From NCBI GenBank assembly GCA_029212425.1, contig JARGNC010000020.1, positions 1 through 22,570 of the forward strand: a DNA stretch of 22,570 nucleotides, given 5' to 3'. This DNA is from Phycisphaerales bacterium. GTDB taxonomy: Bacteria; Planctomycetota; Phycisphaerae; Phycisphaerales; UBA1924. Of the stretch, positions 5,914 to 14,628 are shown in pieces. Both the position numbers and the translations under genes were made by a program. Under the pieces are notes generated by a model. The model made no database searches. It was not told the origin of the DNA and worked only from the letters and a program-made list of their open reading frames with translations. Numbering within the stretch: the stretch's first letter is position 1; every line of letters starts with the position of its first letter.

Positions 5914-7467
5914 TTCGGTTCCCTCGGCTTCCGCTTGTGCTTCGATGACCTCAGCGGATTCGCCTTGGATATAGGTCTGTCCCTTGTAGAACTGTGACCA
6001 GATGACATACAAGACTGTGATAGCCATCATGGCACCTGCGAAGAACCAGTAGTATTTGGCACCTTCGAGTGGTGAACTCCCGGTCAGTTTAATTTGGCGT
6101 TCGAGATACATGTTGACACCCATCGCGAGGTAGTTCCCGAACGCTACGCCTAGGAAGAAGATGCCCATGACGAAGCTTTTCATCTTCTTTGGACTCTGTG
6201 TGTACGCAAACTCAAGACAGACGATGGAGACCATGATCTCTCCCGCGGTCATCACGAAATACGCGAGGAACTGCCAAGCAATACTTGGCATTTCGGTCAT
6301 GTACACATTGAGTTGGGTTTGATCCCAGCCCATATCGCGAGCGGCTTGGACCACATCCCCTAGACTCGCGGGCATCTGGCCATCGCTTCCCATCGCGGCC
6401 CAGATTGCCGAGCTAATTTCGGGTGCTTTGGCGTCTGCCCAAGTCTCGATGAGCGCGGATATGGAGAAAGCTCCAGCGGTGAATACAAATCCAACTCCGA
6501 TCTTGCGGAGGGGGGTGAACTCGAAGACTTTGTTTACAAGCGGATAGATCACATAAGTAAACAGTGGGATGCCTGTGAGGATCATGATTGGATTGACGAA
6601 CTGGATCTGTGACTCGAGCCAATCGATTCCTGCAAAGTTGCGGTTGAGTTTTTCAGCTTGAATAACCCATGCAGATCCGGTTTGGTCAAAGATCGCCCAA
6701 AACATCATGACAAAGATCAGGAACAATGGGGTGAGCCATTTGAGTGCTTGGATGCCCTCAGGGGAGAAGGTTTCTGCTTTCCATTTCTTCCAGCCCGCTT
6801 CGGGGACATGGACAAAGCGAGTTCGGCCGAGCCAGAAGATGAAAGTGGCGACCGCCATCAGCACACCTGGTAGTCCGAATGCGAGCCATGGACCAACTTG
6901 ATCGAGCAAAATTGGGGTGAGGAACATTGATGATGCTGCGCCGAGATTGATCGAGAAATAGAACCAGTTGAAGACCTTGGTGAGCATGTGTTTGTTGCCT
7001 GACCCAAACTGGTCACCGACATGCGCAGAAACACAGGGCTTGATTGCGCCTGCCCCTACGGCAATAAAGAGCATGCCGATGATGAGCCAGGTCTTCATTG
7101 GCATACCCAAACTCGGGGCGATGTCCATGACTGCCAAGCAACCGTGTCCGAGGCAGTACATCAAACTGATCCAAAGAATAGTACGATATTTGCCCAGCAC
7201 GATATCTGCGAGCATTGCGCCGATAATTGGGAAGGTGTATGCGAGAGCGGTAAAGAGGTGATACCACTTTTTGGCCTCCTCATCATTCATGTATGCTGCA
7301 TTTCCCGAAGCATCAAGAAGGTGCTGGGTCATGAATACAGTGAGAATGCCCTTCATACCATAGAAACTGAATCGCTCAGCAAGCTCATTCCCAATGATGA
7401 ATGGAATGCCTTTGGGGAATTTTGTTTGCTTTGGATCAGGGGCGGTGAGGTATTGTTTGTCTGCCAT
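5905..7467 (-). CDS. POT/PTR2-family proton-coupled oligopeptide transporter
   Basis: A 520-residue inner-membrane transporter of the major facilitator superfamily that takes up di- and tripeptides with protons. The first helix carries E28-LA-E31-R32-F-SFYG, the ExxERFxYYG proton-coupling motif. GAGAIKPCVSAHVGDQF matches the PTR2 signature on helices 4-5, and about 12-14 hydrophobic helices can be traced. The frame stays open to 7575, but I start at the ATG at 7467 (MADKQYLTAP): it gives a normal N-terminus, and a candidate promoter lies between 7512 and 7540, so the longer start would not be transcribed. A long loop with an amphipathic segment lies around residues 350-395. The gene is divergent from the BtpA-family gene. 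The substrate is inferred from the family. Confidence 0.9.
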   Translation of the reverse strand: MADKQYLTAPDPKQTKFPKGIPFIIGNELAERFSFYGMKGILTVFMTQHLLDASGNAAYMNDEEAKKWYHLFTALAYTFPIIGAMLADIVLGKYRTILWISLMYCLGHGCLAVMDIAPSLGMPMKTWLIIGMLFIAVGAGAIKPCVSAHVGDQFGSGNKHMLTKVFNWFYFSINLGAASSMFLTPILLDQVGPWLAFGLPGVLMAVATFIFWLGRTRFVHVPEAGWKKWKAETFSPEGIQALKWLTPLFLIFVMMFWAIFDQTGSAWVIQAEKLNRNFAGIDWLESQIQFVNPIMILTGIPLFTYVIYPLVNKVFEFTPLRKIGVGFVFTAGAFSISALIETWADAKAPEISSAIWAAMGSDGQMPASLGDVVQAARDMGWDQTQLNVYMTEMPSIAWQFLAYFVMTAGEIMVSIVCLEFAYTQSPKKMKSFVMGIFFLGVAFGNYLAMGVNMYLERQIKLTGSSPLEGAKYYWFFAGAMMAITVLYVIWSQFYKGQTYIQGESAEVIEAQAEAEGTEAR

Positions 7468-7511
7468 TGATGTATGGGCCTGGGTTGGTAGTGGGGAGTG
7501 TTTGGAGACAC

Positions 7512-7540
7512 AAAGTACGCGAATTGTGCCCAAATCACAA
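7512..7540 (-). promoter_or_regulatory. Candidate sigma-70 promoter for the POT transporter gene
   Basis: On the minus strand TTGTGA (7540-7535) and TACTTT (7517-7512) are separated by exactly 17 bases, a fair match to -35 and -10 elements. Transcription would begin near 7505 and leave a leader of about 38 bases before the ATG at 7467. This supports the shorter start chosen for the transporter. Confidence 0.45.
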
Positions 7541-7662
7541 GTCGTGAAGGATAGAAAAGTGCTTCTAAACTGCATTTATCCGGGTTAGGTGGCAAGAATC
7601 GAATGCGGGGCAGTGATTTTCTCACACCAGTGCTTGTTTGTTATTTGAACGCCGAGGACCAT

Positions 7663-8475
7663 ATGCATCCAAACATGACTTCAATCATTCCAGGAGACAG
7701 TAAGAAACTCATCGGCATGGTGCATGTAGGAGCACTTCCTGGGACCCCATATGCATCACAATCGGTTGAGGAACTGGTGAATCAAGCGGTACTCGAAGCA
7801 AGGGTGCTGGAAGATGCCGGGTTTGATTCAATTATCATCGAGAACATGCATGATGCGCCCTATGTGCACGGTCAAGAGCTTGGTCCAGAGATCGTCGCTG
7901 CGATGACAAGGGTCAGCGGTGCGGTGATCTCTGCGGTCTCGGTCCCGATCGGTGTCCAGATCCTTTCTGGTGGGAATACACACGCAATCGCGGTCGCCAA
8001 TACGGTCGGAGCTCGGTTTATCCGATGTGAGAACTTTGTCTTCAGCCACATTGCTGACGAGGGTTTGTTGGCAAAAGCGGAAGCGGGGGGGCTGCTTCGA
8101 TATAGAAAATCTATTGAGGCGCAGCATGTCAAGGTGTTTTGTGACATCAAGAAGAAACATGCATCGCACGCGATCACAGGAGATATTAACATCGCAGAGT
8201 TTGCGCATGCAGGGGAGTTCTTTGGTGCTGACGGTTTCATCGTTACTGGGGTTTCAACCGGTAAACCGACTGATCTTGATGATGTTCGGTCGGTGCGCGA
8301 AGCAACCGATTTGCCTGTCTTGGTTGGATCTGGTGTGACTCCGCAGAGTGCGGGGAGCTTGTTCGAGTATGCGGATGCACTCATCGTTGGGTCTTGGATC
8401 AAACAAGACGGATACTGGAAGAACGCTGTAGATCCGAATCGAGCGGCTGAAATGGTCAAGGCGGGGCGTGGCTGA
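7663..8475 (+). CDS. BtpA/SgcQ family protein
   Basis: A 270-residue TIM-barrel-like protein of the BtpA family. BtpA was described in cyanobacteria as needed for stable photosystem I, but non-photosynthetic homologues such as SgcQ are widespread and of unclear enzymatic role. Visible hallmarks are KKLIGMVHVGALPGTP near the N-terminus, GFDSIIIENMHDAPY, SVPIGVQILSGGN, ARFIRCENFVFSHIADEG, KVFCDIKKKHASH, and DGFIVTGVSTGKPTDLDDV with LVGSGVTPQSA near the end. The ATG at 7663 has GAGGA at 7654-7658; the frame is open from 7603 but lacks conserved residues there. An internal ATG at 7675 is also possible. The stop overlaps the start of hrpA by 8 bases. There is no sign of photosynthesis here, so a metabolic role is more likely. 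Confidence 0.9.
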   Translation: MHPNMTSIIPGDSKKLIGMVHVGALPGTPYASQSVEELVNQAVLEARVLEDAGFDSIIIENMHDAPYVHGQELGPEIVAAMTRVSGAVISAVSVPIGVQILSGGNTHAIAVANTVGARFIRCENFVFSHIADEGLLAKAEAGGLLRYRKSIEAQHVKVFCDIKKKHASHAITGDINIAEFAHAGEFFGADGFIVTGVSTGKPTDLDDVRSVREATDLPVLVGSGVTPQSAGSLFEYADALIVGSWIKQDGYWKNAVDPNRAAEMVKAGRG

Positions 8476-11400
8476 TCAGGAACCCAAATTGCATGAACTT
8501 GTCGATCAAGCGCCGTCATCGTCGCGAGGGTTGTTTCGCGCACGAATTCGTGGGCTCGAGAAACGACGCAAGGACGGACGGTCAGTCGTCAAGATAGAGA
8601 ACTCAATTCGAGATGACCTGAACAAAGCGATTGAGTCGTATCAAAGGCGGCTTCGGAATGTGCCAGCGTGTTCGTATCCAGCTGATCTACCGGTTAGCGA
8701 GCACCGTGAAGAGATTTCCGCAGCGATCCGAGATCATCAGGTTGTGATCCTGTGTGGTGAAACCGGTTCAGGGAAAACAACACAACTCCCAAAAATCTGT
8801 CTTGACCTTGGCCGAGGTGTGGATGGTATGATCGGCCACACCCAACCACGACGGATCGCGGCTCGGAATGTCGCAGCACGAGTAGCTGATGAGCTTGGTG
8901 TAGGTCTTGGGAGTGCTGTCGGCTACAAAATGCGATTTGGCGATCAGACGAATGACGACACGCTGATCAAAGTGATGACCGACGGTATTCTGCTTGCCGA
9001 GACTCGGAGTGATCCGGAGCTTCGAAAGTATGACACCATCATCGTGGACGAAGCGCACGAGCGTTCGCTAAACATCGACTTTCTGATGGGGTATTTGCAT
9101 CGCTTGGTCACGAAGCGGAAGGATTTGAAGGTCATCATCACTTCAGCGACTATTGATGCAGACCGGTTTGCAGATCACTTCGGTACCTCGTCTGGTCCTG
9201 CTCCGATTATTGAAGTATCTGGACGGATGTATCCTGTCGAACAGAGGCATGATGCATCCATGATTCAAGATGGAACACCCTTACCAGAAGCGGCTTCGTA
9301 TGCCGCGGCGCAGCTGGTGAATGAGGGGCACGGTGATGTGCTTGTGTTCATGCCAGGCGAGCGAGAGATTCGACAGACGGCTCACGAACTCAAGAAGTTG
9401 GACTTTCTACCCCACGATATCGAGATTCTTCCGTTGTATGCTCGGCTCTCACCTGCGGAACAGCAGCGAGTATTTAAAGCAGGTCGGAGTGCCGGTTCCC
9501 GAGTTGTGATTGCGACCAATGTTGCGGAAACATCAATTACTGTACCCAATATCAGGGGGGTTGTTGATCCGGGTGTTGCTCGGCTCAAGCGATACAACCC
9601 TCGGACGAAGCTTCACGGCTTACAGATTGAACCAATCTCACAAGCATCAGCAAATCAGCGTGCTGGTCGTTGCGGTCGTATTGCACCGGGTGTGTGCATT
9701 CGATTGTATGAACAAACCGATTACGCAGGGCGCGACGAGTTTACGCAGCCCGAACTTCTTCGTTCAAATCTTGCATCTGTGATTTTACAGATGATCGATT
9801 TAAGGCTGGGCGAACCAACTGAGTTTCCATTTCTAGATCGTCCGGATGGTCGGCAATGGCGAGATGGCTATGAGACTCTCCATGAACTTGGCGCGATCGA
9901 CGAACACAACAATCTCACGCCGGTCGGCAAACGGATGGCTCGCTTGCCTGTTGATCCTCGTGTCGCACGGATGATCTTTGCGGGTGAAGAAGAGAACTGC
10001 CTGAACGATGTGCTGATTATTGCATCAGTACTCTCGACTCAAGATCCTCGGGTGCGCCCGCATGATAAACAACAGCTGGCTGACGAGGCGCATGAACAGT
10101 TTGCCGAGGACGGGTCGGATTTTTTGTCATTCTTGAATATTTGGGACTGGTATCACCAGCAGCATAAAGATCTGACTCGACGCAAGTTGGGGAGAGCGTG
10201 TGAAGCGGCGTATCTTGCTGTGCGGAGAATTGATGAATGGCGAGAGGTGTATCGTCAACTCCGAGGAATGTGTCTCGAGATGAAACTTCACCCAGATGTG
10301 AAACACACTGATCCGGATGCGGTGCATCGTGCGTTGCTCACCGGATTGTTGACCAACATCGGAAACAAGGGGGATCGACACGAATACAAAGGTACTCGCG
10401 GGACTGCGTTTTCAATCATCCCTGGGTCGTCGGTCTTCGAGTCTCGTCCCGATTGGGTGATGGCGGGAGAGATTGTCCGGACGACAAAGGTGTATGCGCG
10501 GACTGTTGCGAGGATCCAGCCCAAGTGGATTGAGGATGCCGCCACACACTTGATTCAACGCTCGCATTCGAATCCGCGATGGGATGAGAAGAACTATCGA
10601 GTGATAGCGGATGAACGCGTTTCATTATATGGATTGGATATTGTCCCTCGTCGATCGGTGCATTACGGGCCGATCGCACCTGTTGAGTCTCGGGATTTGT
10701 TTCTGCACCATGCGCTCGTTGAAGGTGAGATGAACTCGAAGTGTCCAGAAGTTCAGAAAAATCGGCAGTTAATCTCAAAGCTCCGCACTCTTGAAGATAA
10801 AGCTCGGCGCGGGGATCTGATTGCAGATCATCAAGCGATTCACCAGTTTTATGACGCTCGTGTTCCTCCAGATGTCTACAACGGGCAGCGATTTGAAAAG
10901 TGGGCAAGGGAGCACGGCTCGATCCTGTTGATGCGAGAAGGTGATTTGATCCTTGCTCAGGATTCCAATGTCTCTGGTAAATCACATCCGGATTCAGTCG
11001 CTGTCGGTTCTCGTCATGCTGGGTTGAGCTATCGCTTCCAACCTGGTGAGGATACGGATGGGGTTTCGATTCGCGTGAGAGTAGAAGACCTTCCTCACCT
11101 TTCTCGAGATGTGTTGGATTGGTCTGTGCCGGGCTATATCGCTGAGCGGCTTGAATCATTAATCCGTTCGCTTCCGAAGCAGTTTCGTCGGCAGTTTGAC
11201 GCACCAGCACTCGCGGCAGAACTCGCTCCTGTTCTGAAATCTGGGAATGGATCGATCGAGTCTCAGTTGGCCTCGTTACTGTCCGCAAAGGCAGGTGTCA
11301 CAATTCGCGCGGACCAGTTCAGGGGCGATCAAATTCCTGAGTACTTAGCACCTCGAATTGTGGTGCTTGATTCCAAAGGGAAAACGCTTGCTTCGGGCCG

Positions 11401-12349
11401 TGACCTCAGAGCAATCAAAGAAGAGTTCAAGGAACAAACACATCAAGCGGTTGACGAGGCAGCGTGCGATTTCCATCAGGATGGACTCAAGAGTTGGAAT
11501 CTCGAATCTTTCGAAGAGCAGATCGAGTTTGAAGATCATGGACGCAAAGTTCTTGGATACCCAACGATGGTCGTCGATGGGGCAAGCGTCAATCTTCGTG
11601 TTCGAACATCGAGATGGGTTGCGGAACGAGAAACACGAGCAGGGCAGGGCTTGTTGCTTGGACTAGCGTTGAAAAGTGAACTGCGAATTCGCCCTCAGCA
11701 GATGCCTGGATTTAGCCCGATGGCGGTGAATGCTGCTGCGTGTGGACTGACTCCTGATGAAGTACAAGGTGCAATGTTCGCAAGGGCTGGTATGATCGCG
11801 GGGATTGACAACAAACCGATCTTGCGTTCAAAATCTGACTTTGAAGCATGCCTCATGAGTATTACTGATCGAGGGCTCGAATCGGTACAAACCAGTATCT
11901 CGAATCTATCAAAGGTCTTTGGTGCGATTCTTACTGCGAAATCATTGGCTGATTCGAAACATCCCGCTGCATGGAAGAACACCCTTGATGACTTGGGTGC
12001 TCAGTTGAAAGTGCTTACGCGTGGAGACTATGTGCTCTCAACACCAACACGGTGGCTTTGGTGCATACCACGGTATAGTCGTGCTATGGAAATTCGCCTC
12101 AACCGTATGCGTAGCAGCGGCCCTCAGAAGGATGAGCAGATGCTCAGAAGTGTAACCCCATGGGTTCGATGTCTTGAAGAACTACGCTCGCAAGGAGCGG
12201 ATTCTGATGATGCTGTTGCAGAAGTGTATGAGGAACTCTTTTGGATGGTCCAAGAGTATCGGGTAGCGGTCTTTGCACAAGAACTCAAGACTCTTGTTCC
12301 CGTTTCTGACAAACGGCTCCGCACGCAGCTCGCAAAGATTACAGGATAA
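8468..12349 (+). CDS. hrpA: ATP-dependent RNA helicase HrpA (DEAH box)
   Basis: A 1293-residue helicase, matching the roughly 1300 residues of enterobacterial HrpA. HrpA proteins unwind RNA and in E. coli help rescue stalled or collided ribosomes. Motif I is GETGSGKT (97-104, Lys103), motif II is DEAH (194-197), motif III is SAT soon after, and motif VI is QRAGRCGR (397-404). Domain order is: short N-terminal basic region, RecA1 (about 75-250), RecA2 (about 265-430), winged-helix/ratchet HA2 (about 460-560), OB-like region (about 610-700), then the long DUF3418-type C-terminal region typical of HrpA. The start is GTG at 8468, inside the end of the BtpA-family gene (8-base overlap), suggesting translational coupling. 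The stop abuts a minus-strand terminator. Confidence 0.95.
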   Translation: MADQEPKLHELVDQAPSSSRGLFRARIRGLEKRRKDGRSVVKIENSIRDDLNKAIESYQRRLRNVPACSYPADLPVSEHREEISAAIRDHQVVILCGETGSGKTTQLPKICLDLGRGVDGMIGHTQPRRIAARNVAARVADELGVGLGSAVGYKMRFGDQTNDDTLIKVMTDGILLAETRSDPELRKYDTIIVDEAHERSLNIDFLMGYLHRLVTKRKDLKVIITSATIDADRFADHFGTSSGPAPIIEVSGRMYPVEQRHDASMIQDGTPLPEAASYAAAQLVNEGHGDVLVFMPGEREIRQTAHELKKLDFLPHDIEILPLYARLSPAEQQRVFKAGRSAGSRVVIATNVAETSITVPNIRGVVDPGVARLKRYNPRTKLHGLQIEPISQASANQRAGRCGRIAPGVCIRLYEQTDYAGRDEFTQPELLRSNLASVILQMIDLRLGEPTEFPFLDRPDGRQWRDGYETLHELGAIDEHNNLTPVGKRMARLPVDPRVARMIFAGEEENCLNDVLIIASVLSTQDPRVRPHDKQQLADEAHEQFAEDGSDFLSFLNIWDWYHQQHKDLTRRKLGRACEAAYLAVRRIDEWREVYRQLRGMCLEMKLHPDVKHTDPDAVHRALLTGLLTNIGNKGDRHEYKGTRGTAFSIIPGSSVFESRPDWVMAGEIVRTTKVYARTVARIQPKWIEDAATHLIQRSHSNPRWDEKNYRVIADERVSLYGLDIVPRRSVHYGPIAPVESRDLFLHHALVEGEMNSKCPEVQKNRQLISKLRTLEDKARRGDLIADHQAIHQFYDARVPPDVYNGQRFEKWAREHGSILLMREGDLILAQDSNVSGKSHPDSVAVGSRHAGLSYRFQPGEDTDGVSIRVRVEDLPHLSRDVLDWSVPGYIAERLESLIRSLPKQFRRQFDAPALAAELAPVLKSGNGSIESQLASLLSAKAGVTIRADQFRGDQIPEYLAPRIVVLDSKGKTLASGRDLRAIKEEFKEQTHQAVDEAACDFHQDGLKSWNLESFEEQIEFEDHGRKVLGYPTMVVDGASVNLRVRTSRWVAERETRAGQGLLLGLALKSELRIRPQQMPGFSPMAVNAAACGLTPDEVQGAMFARAGMIAGIDNKPILRSKSDFEACLMSITDRGLESVQTSISNLSKVFGAILTAKSLADSKHPAAWKNTLDDLGAQLKVLTRGDYVLSTPTRWLWCIPRYSRAMEIRLNRMRSSGPQKDEQMLRSVTPWVRCLEELRSQGADSDDAVAEVYEELFWMVQEYRVAVFAQELKTLVPVSDKRLRTQLAKITG

Positions 12350-12384
12350 AAAAAGACAGGCGGAGGTCACAGTGACTCTCCGCC
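12348..12384 (-). terminator. Intrinsic terminator for the minus-strand redoxin unit
   Basis: CTCCGCC (12384-12378 side) pairs with GGCGGAG (12359-12365), and the inner GTC/GAC pairs extend the stem to about 10 base pairs with one bulged base and a 5-base loop. Read on the minus strand, seven T residues (12354-12348) follow a few bases after the stem. It lies 30 bases past the redoxin stop and overlaps the hrpA stop codon. Confidence 0.75.
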
Positions 12385-12413
12385 CATCAAGAGGGGGCTT
12401 GTTGAATATTGGA

Positions 12414-13088
12414 TCAGTTGTCTTCTGCAAGCTTCTCAACAATGTTGAGCACTTCTTTGTAATCCGCACGCTTCCTGTAGTTTTCGTCATCAAACACATA
12501 CTTGATCGTCATGTCTTGATCGATGACATATGTTGCAGGGATTGGAAGCTCCCATGTGTTCGTGCCGTTCGATTTGGGGACATCGATCTTGTATTCGTGA
12601 TACTTCTTGATGGTCTTATCGTCAAGCGTGAATGTAAGACCAAGTGATCTTGCCAGTTCGTTGTTTTCATCGTGACCGAGGTAGAAACCCAGATCCAGAT
12701 CGTTTCCCATCTCGATAGATTTATCATCAATCTCTGGTGAGATTGCGAGTACAGAAGCGCCTGCTGCTTCGAACTTCTCGATGCGGTCTTGGATTTCAGA
12801 AAGCTCGGTTCGGCAGTAGGGGCACCAACTTCCTCTGAAGAATGTAACGACAACAGGTCCAGATTTGAGCAACTCGGAGAGCGTGACTTCTGCCTCTCCG
12901 TTTGGGGCCATTGGTGTTGAGATTGTGAAGTCTTTGATCGAATCGCCGACCTTTAGGAGGTTGGTTTCTTCGCTTGTGATGGTTGTTGAGTCACTCAAGT
13001 TCAGTTCTCCTGCAGTAGCTAAACCAGTAACTGCGAGGACTGTACCAAGAAGTGGAGCTGCTGCGATGCGTGAAAATTTGGTATTCAT
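12414..13088 (-). CDS. Exported peroxiredoxin-like (AhpC/TSA, redoxin) protein
   Basis: A 224-residue thioredoxin-fold protein. The ATG at 13088 opens a typical Sec signal peptide (basic MNTKFSR, hydrophobic stretch, ATAGE cleavage region near residue 27); the frame also allows a TTG at 13097. The catalytic segment VVVTFFRGSWCPYCRTELSE carries C89-P-Y-C92, the pattern of the peroxiredoxin-like AhpC/TSA group, followed by ASVLAISPEIDD. A C-terminal PATYVIDQDMTIKYVF strand-turn-strand is typical. It should reduce peroxides or disulfides outside the cytoplasmic membrane. It is the last gene of a minus-strand group, 71 bases after the anchored sigma-like gene, and a strong terminator follows. Its substrate is unknown; a role in redox sensing for the upstream regulator is only a possibility. 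Confidence 0.88.
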   Translation of the reverse strand: MNTKFSRIAAAPLLGTVLAVTGLATAGELNLSDSTTITSEETNLLKVGDSIKDFTISTPMAPNGEAEVTLSELLKSGPVVVTFFRGSWCPYCRTELSEIQDRIEKFEAAGASVLAISPEIDDKSIEMGNDLDLGFYLGHDENNELARSLGLTFTLDDKTIKKYHEYKIDVPKSNGTNTWELPIPATYVIDQDMTIKYVFDDENYRKRADYKEVLNIVEKLAEDN

Positions 13089-13159
13089 ACCAAGCAAAGC
13101 AGCTCTGCGGATTTGTTATTCCAAGCCTTGAAAATATTTTTGATAATCCGAGGTCGAAA

Positions 13160-13951
13160 TTACGGACGACGACCACCAGATTGTTCGCCTGGGATGACTT
13201 CCGAAGTCGAGTTGGCGGTCATTGATCCTTTGCGTCCACCCGTTTGCTCGCCAGCGATTGCATTTTGCGAGGTAACGGAGAGGGTTAGGATCACGAAAGT
13301 TGCGATACCAATGAATGGAAGACGGCTCGCGGACTGTATGATTTCAGCAGCACGCTTTCGGGCGCGCGACCGCATCTGCTGGACTGCATTCTCGTTCATG
13401 CCGCCTCCGGTAGTCTTGGTAATCATTCGGTCGTCTTCCTTGCGTGTCGCACCGAGAACCATTGCAATGCGATGGCGATCGGACTTGTCGATCCATGAAG
13501 CAGCAAGCTTCTGTTTTTCATTTGCATTGAGCGAGTCACGGAGCGAACCGATGGCTGCATCCATATCTGCTCGATTTTCGATTTTGTGTTCAACTGCAGA
13601 GGTTGCCGCAAGTCGTTGAGCTTGTGACATGCCTGAGATGTATTGGTTGTTGTTTTTCAGTCGACGGAAGTGCTTTCTGCAAAGTGCAAGGTAAGACCAT
13701 TGCGCCAGCGTGGGGGCATGGGTGGCAAGTCTGTCAATTGCTTTGTCGACTGATGGGTTGTCATGGAAGGTTGGGTACGAGTCATTCTCCAGCATCTTCC
13801 ACACTTTCGTGTCGATCCATGCAATCATGTCATCGATGTCCATCGTGGAATCTGTCCGTGTGCGTGAAGCATGCCGGCAAGATCGTTCGATAGCGTCGCG
13901 GACCTTTGATTCGTACATCATCCAGAACCGGTCGTGTTCGGAGCGTTTCAT
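13160..13951 (-). CDS. Sigma-70/ECF-like protein with C-terminal membrane anchor and repeated tail
   Basis: A 263-residue protein with no close family I can name. AAGGAG at 13964-13959, 7 bases upstream, supports the ATG at 13951. Residues 8-100 look like sigma region 2: DRFWMMYESKVRDAIERSCR, DIDDMIAWIDTKVWKML (like 2.2), and QWSYLALCRKHFRRLKN (like the W-Y-R region 2.3-2.4). Residues 130-205 look like region 4: LNANEKQKLAASWID, then an expanded HTH with a GGG loop and ENAVQQMRSRARKRAAEI. One membrane helix follows at about 211-228, then a 35-residue outer tail with GEQTGGR (234-240) and GEQSGGR (255-261). The ATG overlaps the TPR gene stop by 4 bases. I infer a membrane-tethered sigma-like regulator, perhaps freed by proteolysis; DNA binding is unproven. 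Confidence 0.75.
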   Translation of the reverse strand: MKRSEHDRFWMMYESKVRDAIERSCRHASRTRTDSTMDIDDMIAWIDTKVWKMLENDSYPTFHDNPSVDKAIDRLATHAPTLAQWSYLALCRKHFRRLKNNNQYISGMSQAQRLAATSAVEHKIENRADMDAAIGSLRDSLNANEKQKLAASWIDKSDRHRIAMVLGATRKEDDRMITKTTGGGMNENAVQQMRSRARKRAAEIIQSASRLPFIGIATFVILTLSVTSQNAIAGEQTGGRKGSMTANSTSEVIPGEQSGGRRP

Positions 13952-14628
13952 GATTGAGCTCCTTCCGATGCTGATTTGGACTTCATCTTATCGAGTTGAT
14001 CAATCAGTTTCCTTCCAGAAACCAAAGAGCGTGCAACAGACCGAGTTCGTGGTTCGAGTTCAAGATACGCGACCAGTTCGGAGTTCGGCTGGAGTAGAGC
14101 GGGATTATCCAAGAGGGTTTTGAATATCACTTCTGCTTGATCCGTGTATCCAGCATCGAAGACTGCAACGGCACCGGTCAATAGAACGGGGATTGAGTCG
14201 GGATTTTCCTCTTGAGCGTCGAGGAAGAATGCGATTGCACTTGTGGGATCACCCAAACGGATAAAGCGATCAGCGATATTGCCTGAAGATATTTCTCGGC
14301 GTCGGGGAGTATCAGCATACTTGAGGGCAGCGAGTTCGAGTGAAATCGCTTTTTCGATATGCCCCATCGCGCTGTATGCGAGTGCACGCTGGTTTGCACG
14401 AGCCCATGCCGGATTTGGGTGGTTATCACCATCGGTAGCGTCGTAGGTTTCGAGCAGCGAGTGAAGGGTTTTCGTGATGACTTGAATCCCTACAGCGTCA
14501 TCGGATTGTCGAGCCGCGTGGAGTTCGTTGCAAGCGTCCATAATCACGGCTTCGAGACTCGATAACTCATCGGATGACGATGCGGTCACGATGGTTGTGG
14601 TTGAGTTGGTTGGAATCATTTGTGTCAT
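13948..14628 (-). CDS. TPR-repeat protein
   Basis: A 226-residue, probably cytoplasmic protein with helical tetratricopeptide-like repeats in about residues 73-180. Examples are AWARANQRALAYSAMGHIEK, then EISSGNIADRFIRLGDPTSA, then the stretch ending AVFDAGYTDQAEVIFKTLLD; each shows the A/G-x-x-Y/G-x-x-A spacing. The N-terminal 20 residues are Thr/Ser-rich and low in complexity. No signal peptide or membrane helix is present. A good purine-rich site (GAAAGGGA, about 5 bases before the ATG at 14628) supports the start. The stop overlaps the start of the sigma-like gene as ATGA, indicating a tightly coupled pair, and TPR proteins usually act as binding partners. I infer a partner or inhibitor of the anchored sigma-like protein. 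Confidence 0.8.
   Translation of the reverse strand: MTQMIPTNSTTTIVTASSSDELSSLEAVIMDACNELHAARQSDDAVGIQVITKTLHSLLETYDATDGDNHPNPAWARANQRALAYSAMGHIEKAISLELAALKYADTPRRREISSGNIADRFIRLGDPTSAIAFFLDAQEENPDSIPVLLTGAVAVFDAGYTDQAEVIFKTLLDNPALLQPNSELVAYLELEPRTRSVARSLVSGRKLIDQLDKMKSKSASEGAQS

Noticed and set aside
7468..7575. Extended N-terminus of the POT transporter (36 extra residues)
   Set aside because: The extra residues are not family-like and would begin upstream of the candidate promoter at 7512-7540, so the ATG at 7467 is preferred.
7872..8543. Minus-strand open frame (223 codons) over the BtpA-family gene
   Set aside because: Antisense to a conserved gene in full; no motif or ribosome site.
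10416..11288. Long minus-strand open frame (290 codons) inside hrpA
   Set aside because: It lies wholly antisense to an intact, conserved helicase gene, has low-complexity composition with no recognisable motif, and lacks a ribosome site.
13108..13150. Inverted pair CGGATT/AATCCG around an AT-rich stretch before the redoxin gene
   Set aside because: Arms are only 6 bases with a 31-base loop, no T-run follows and no clear promoter overlaps; chance is likely.
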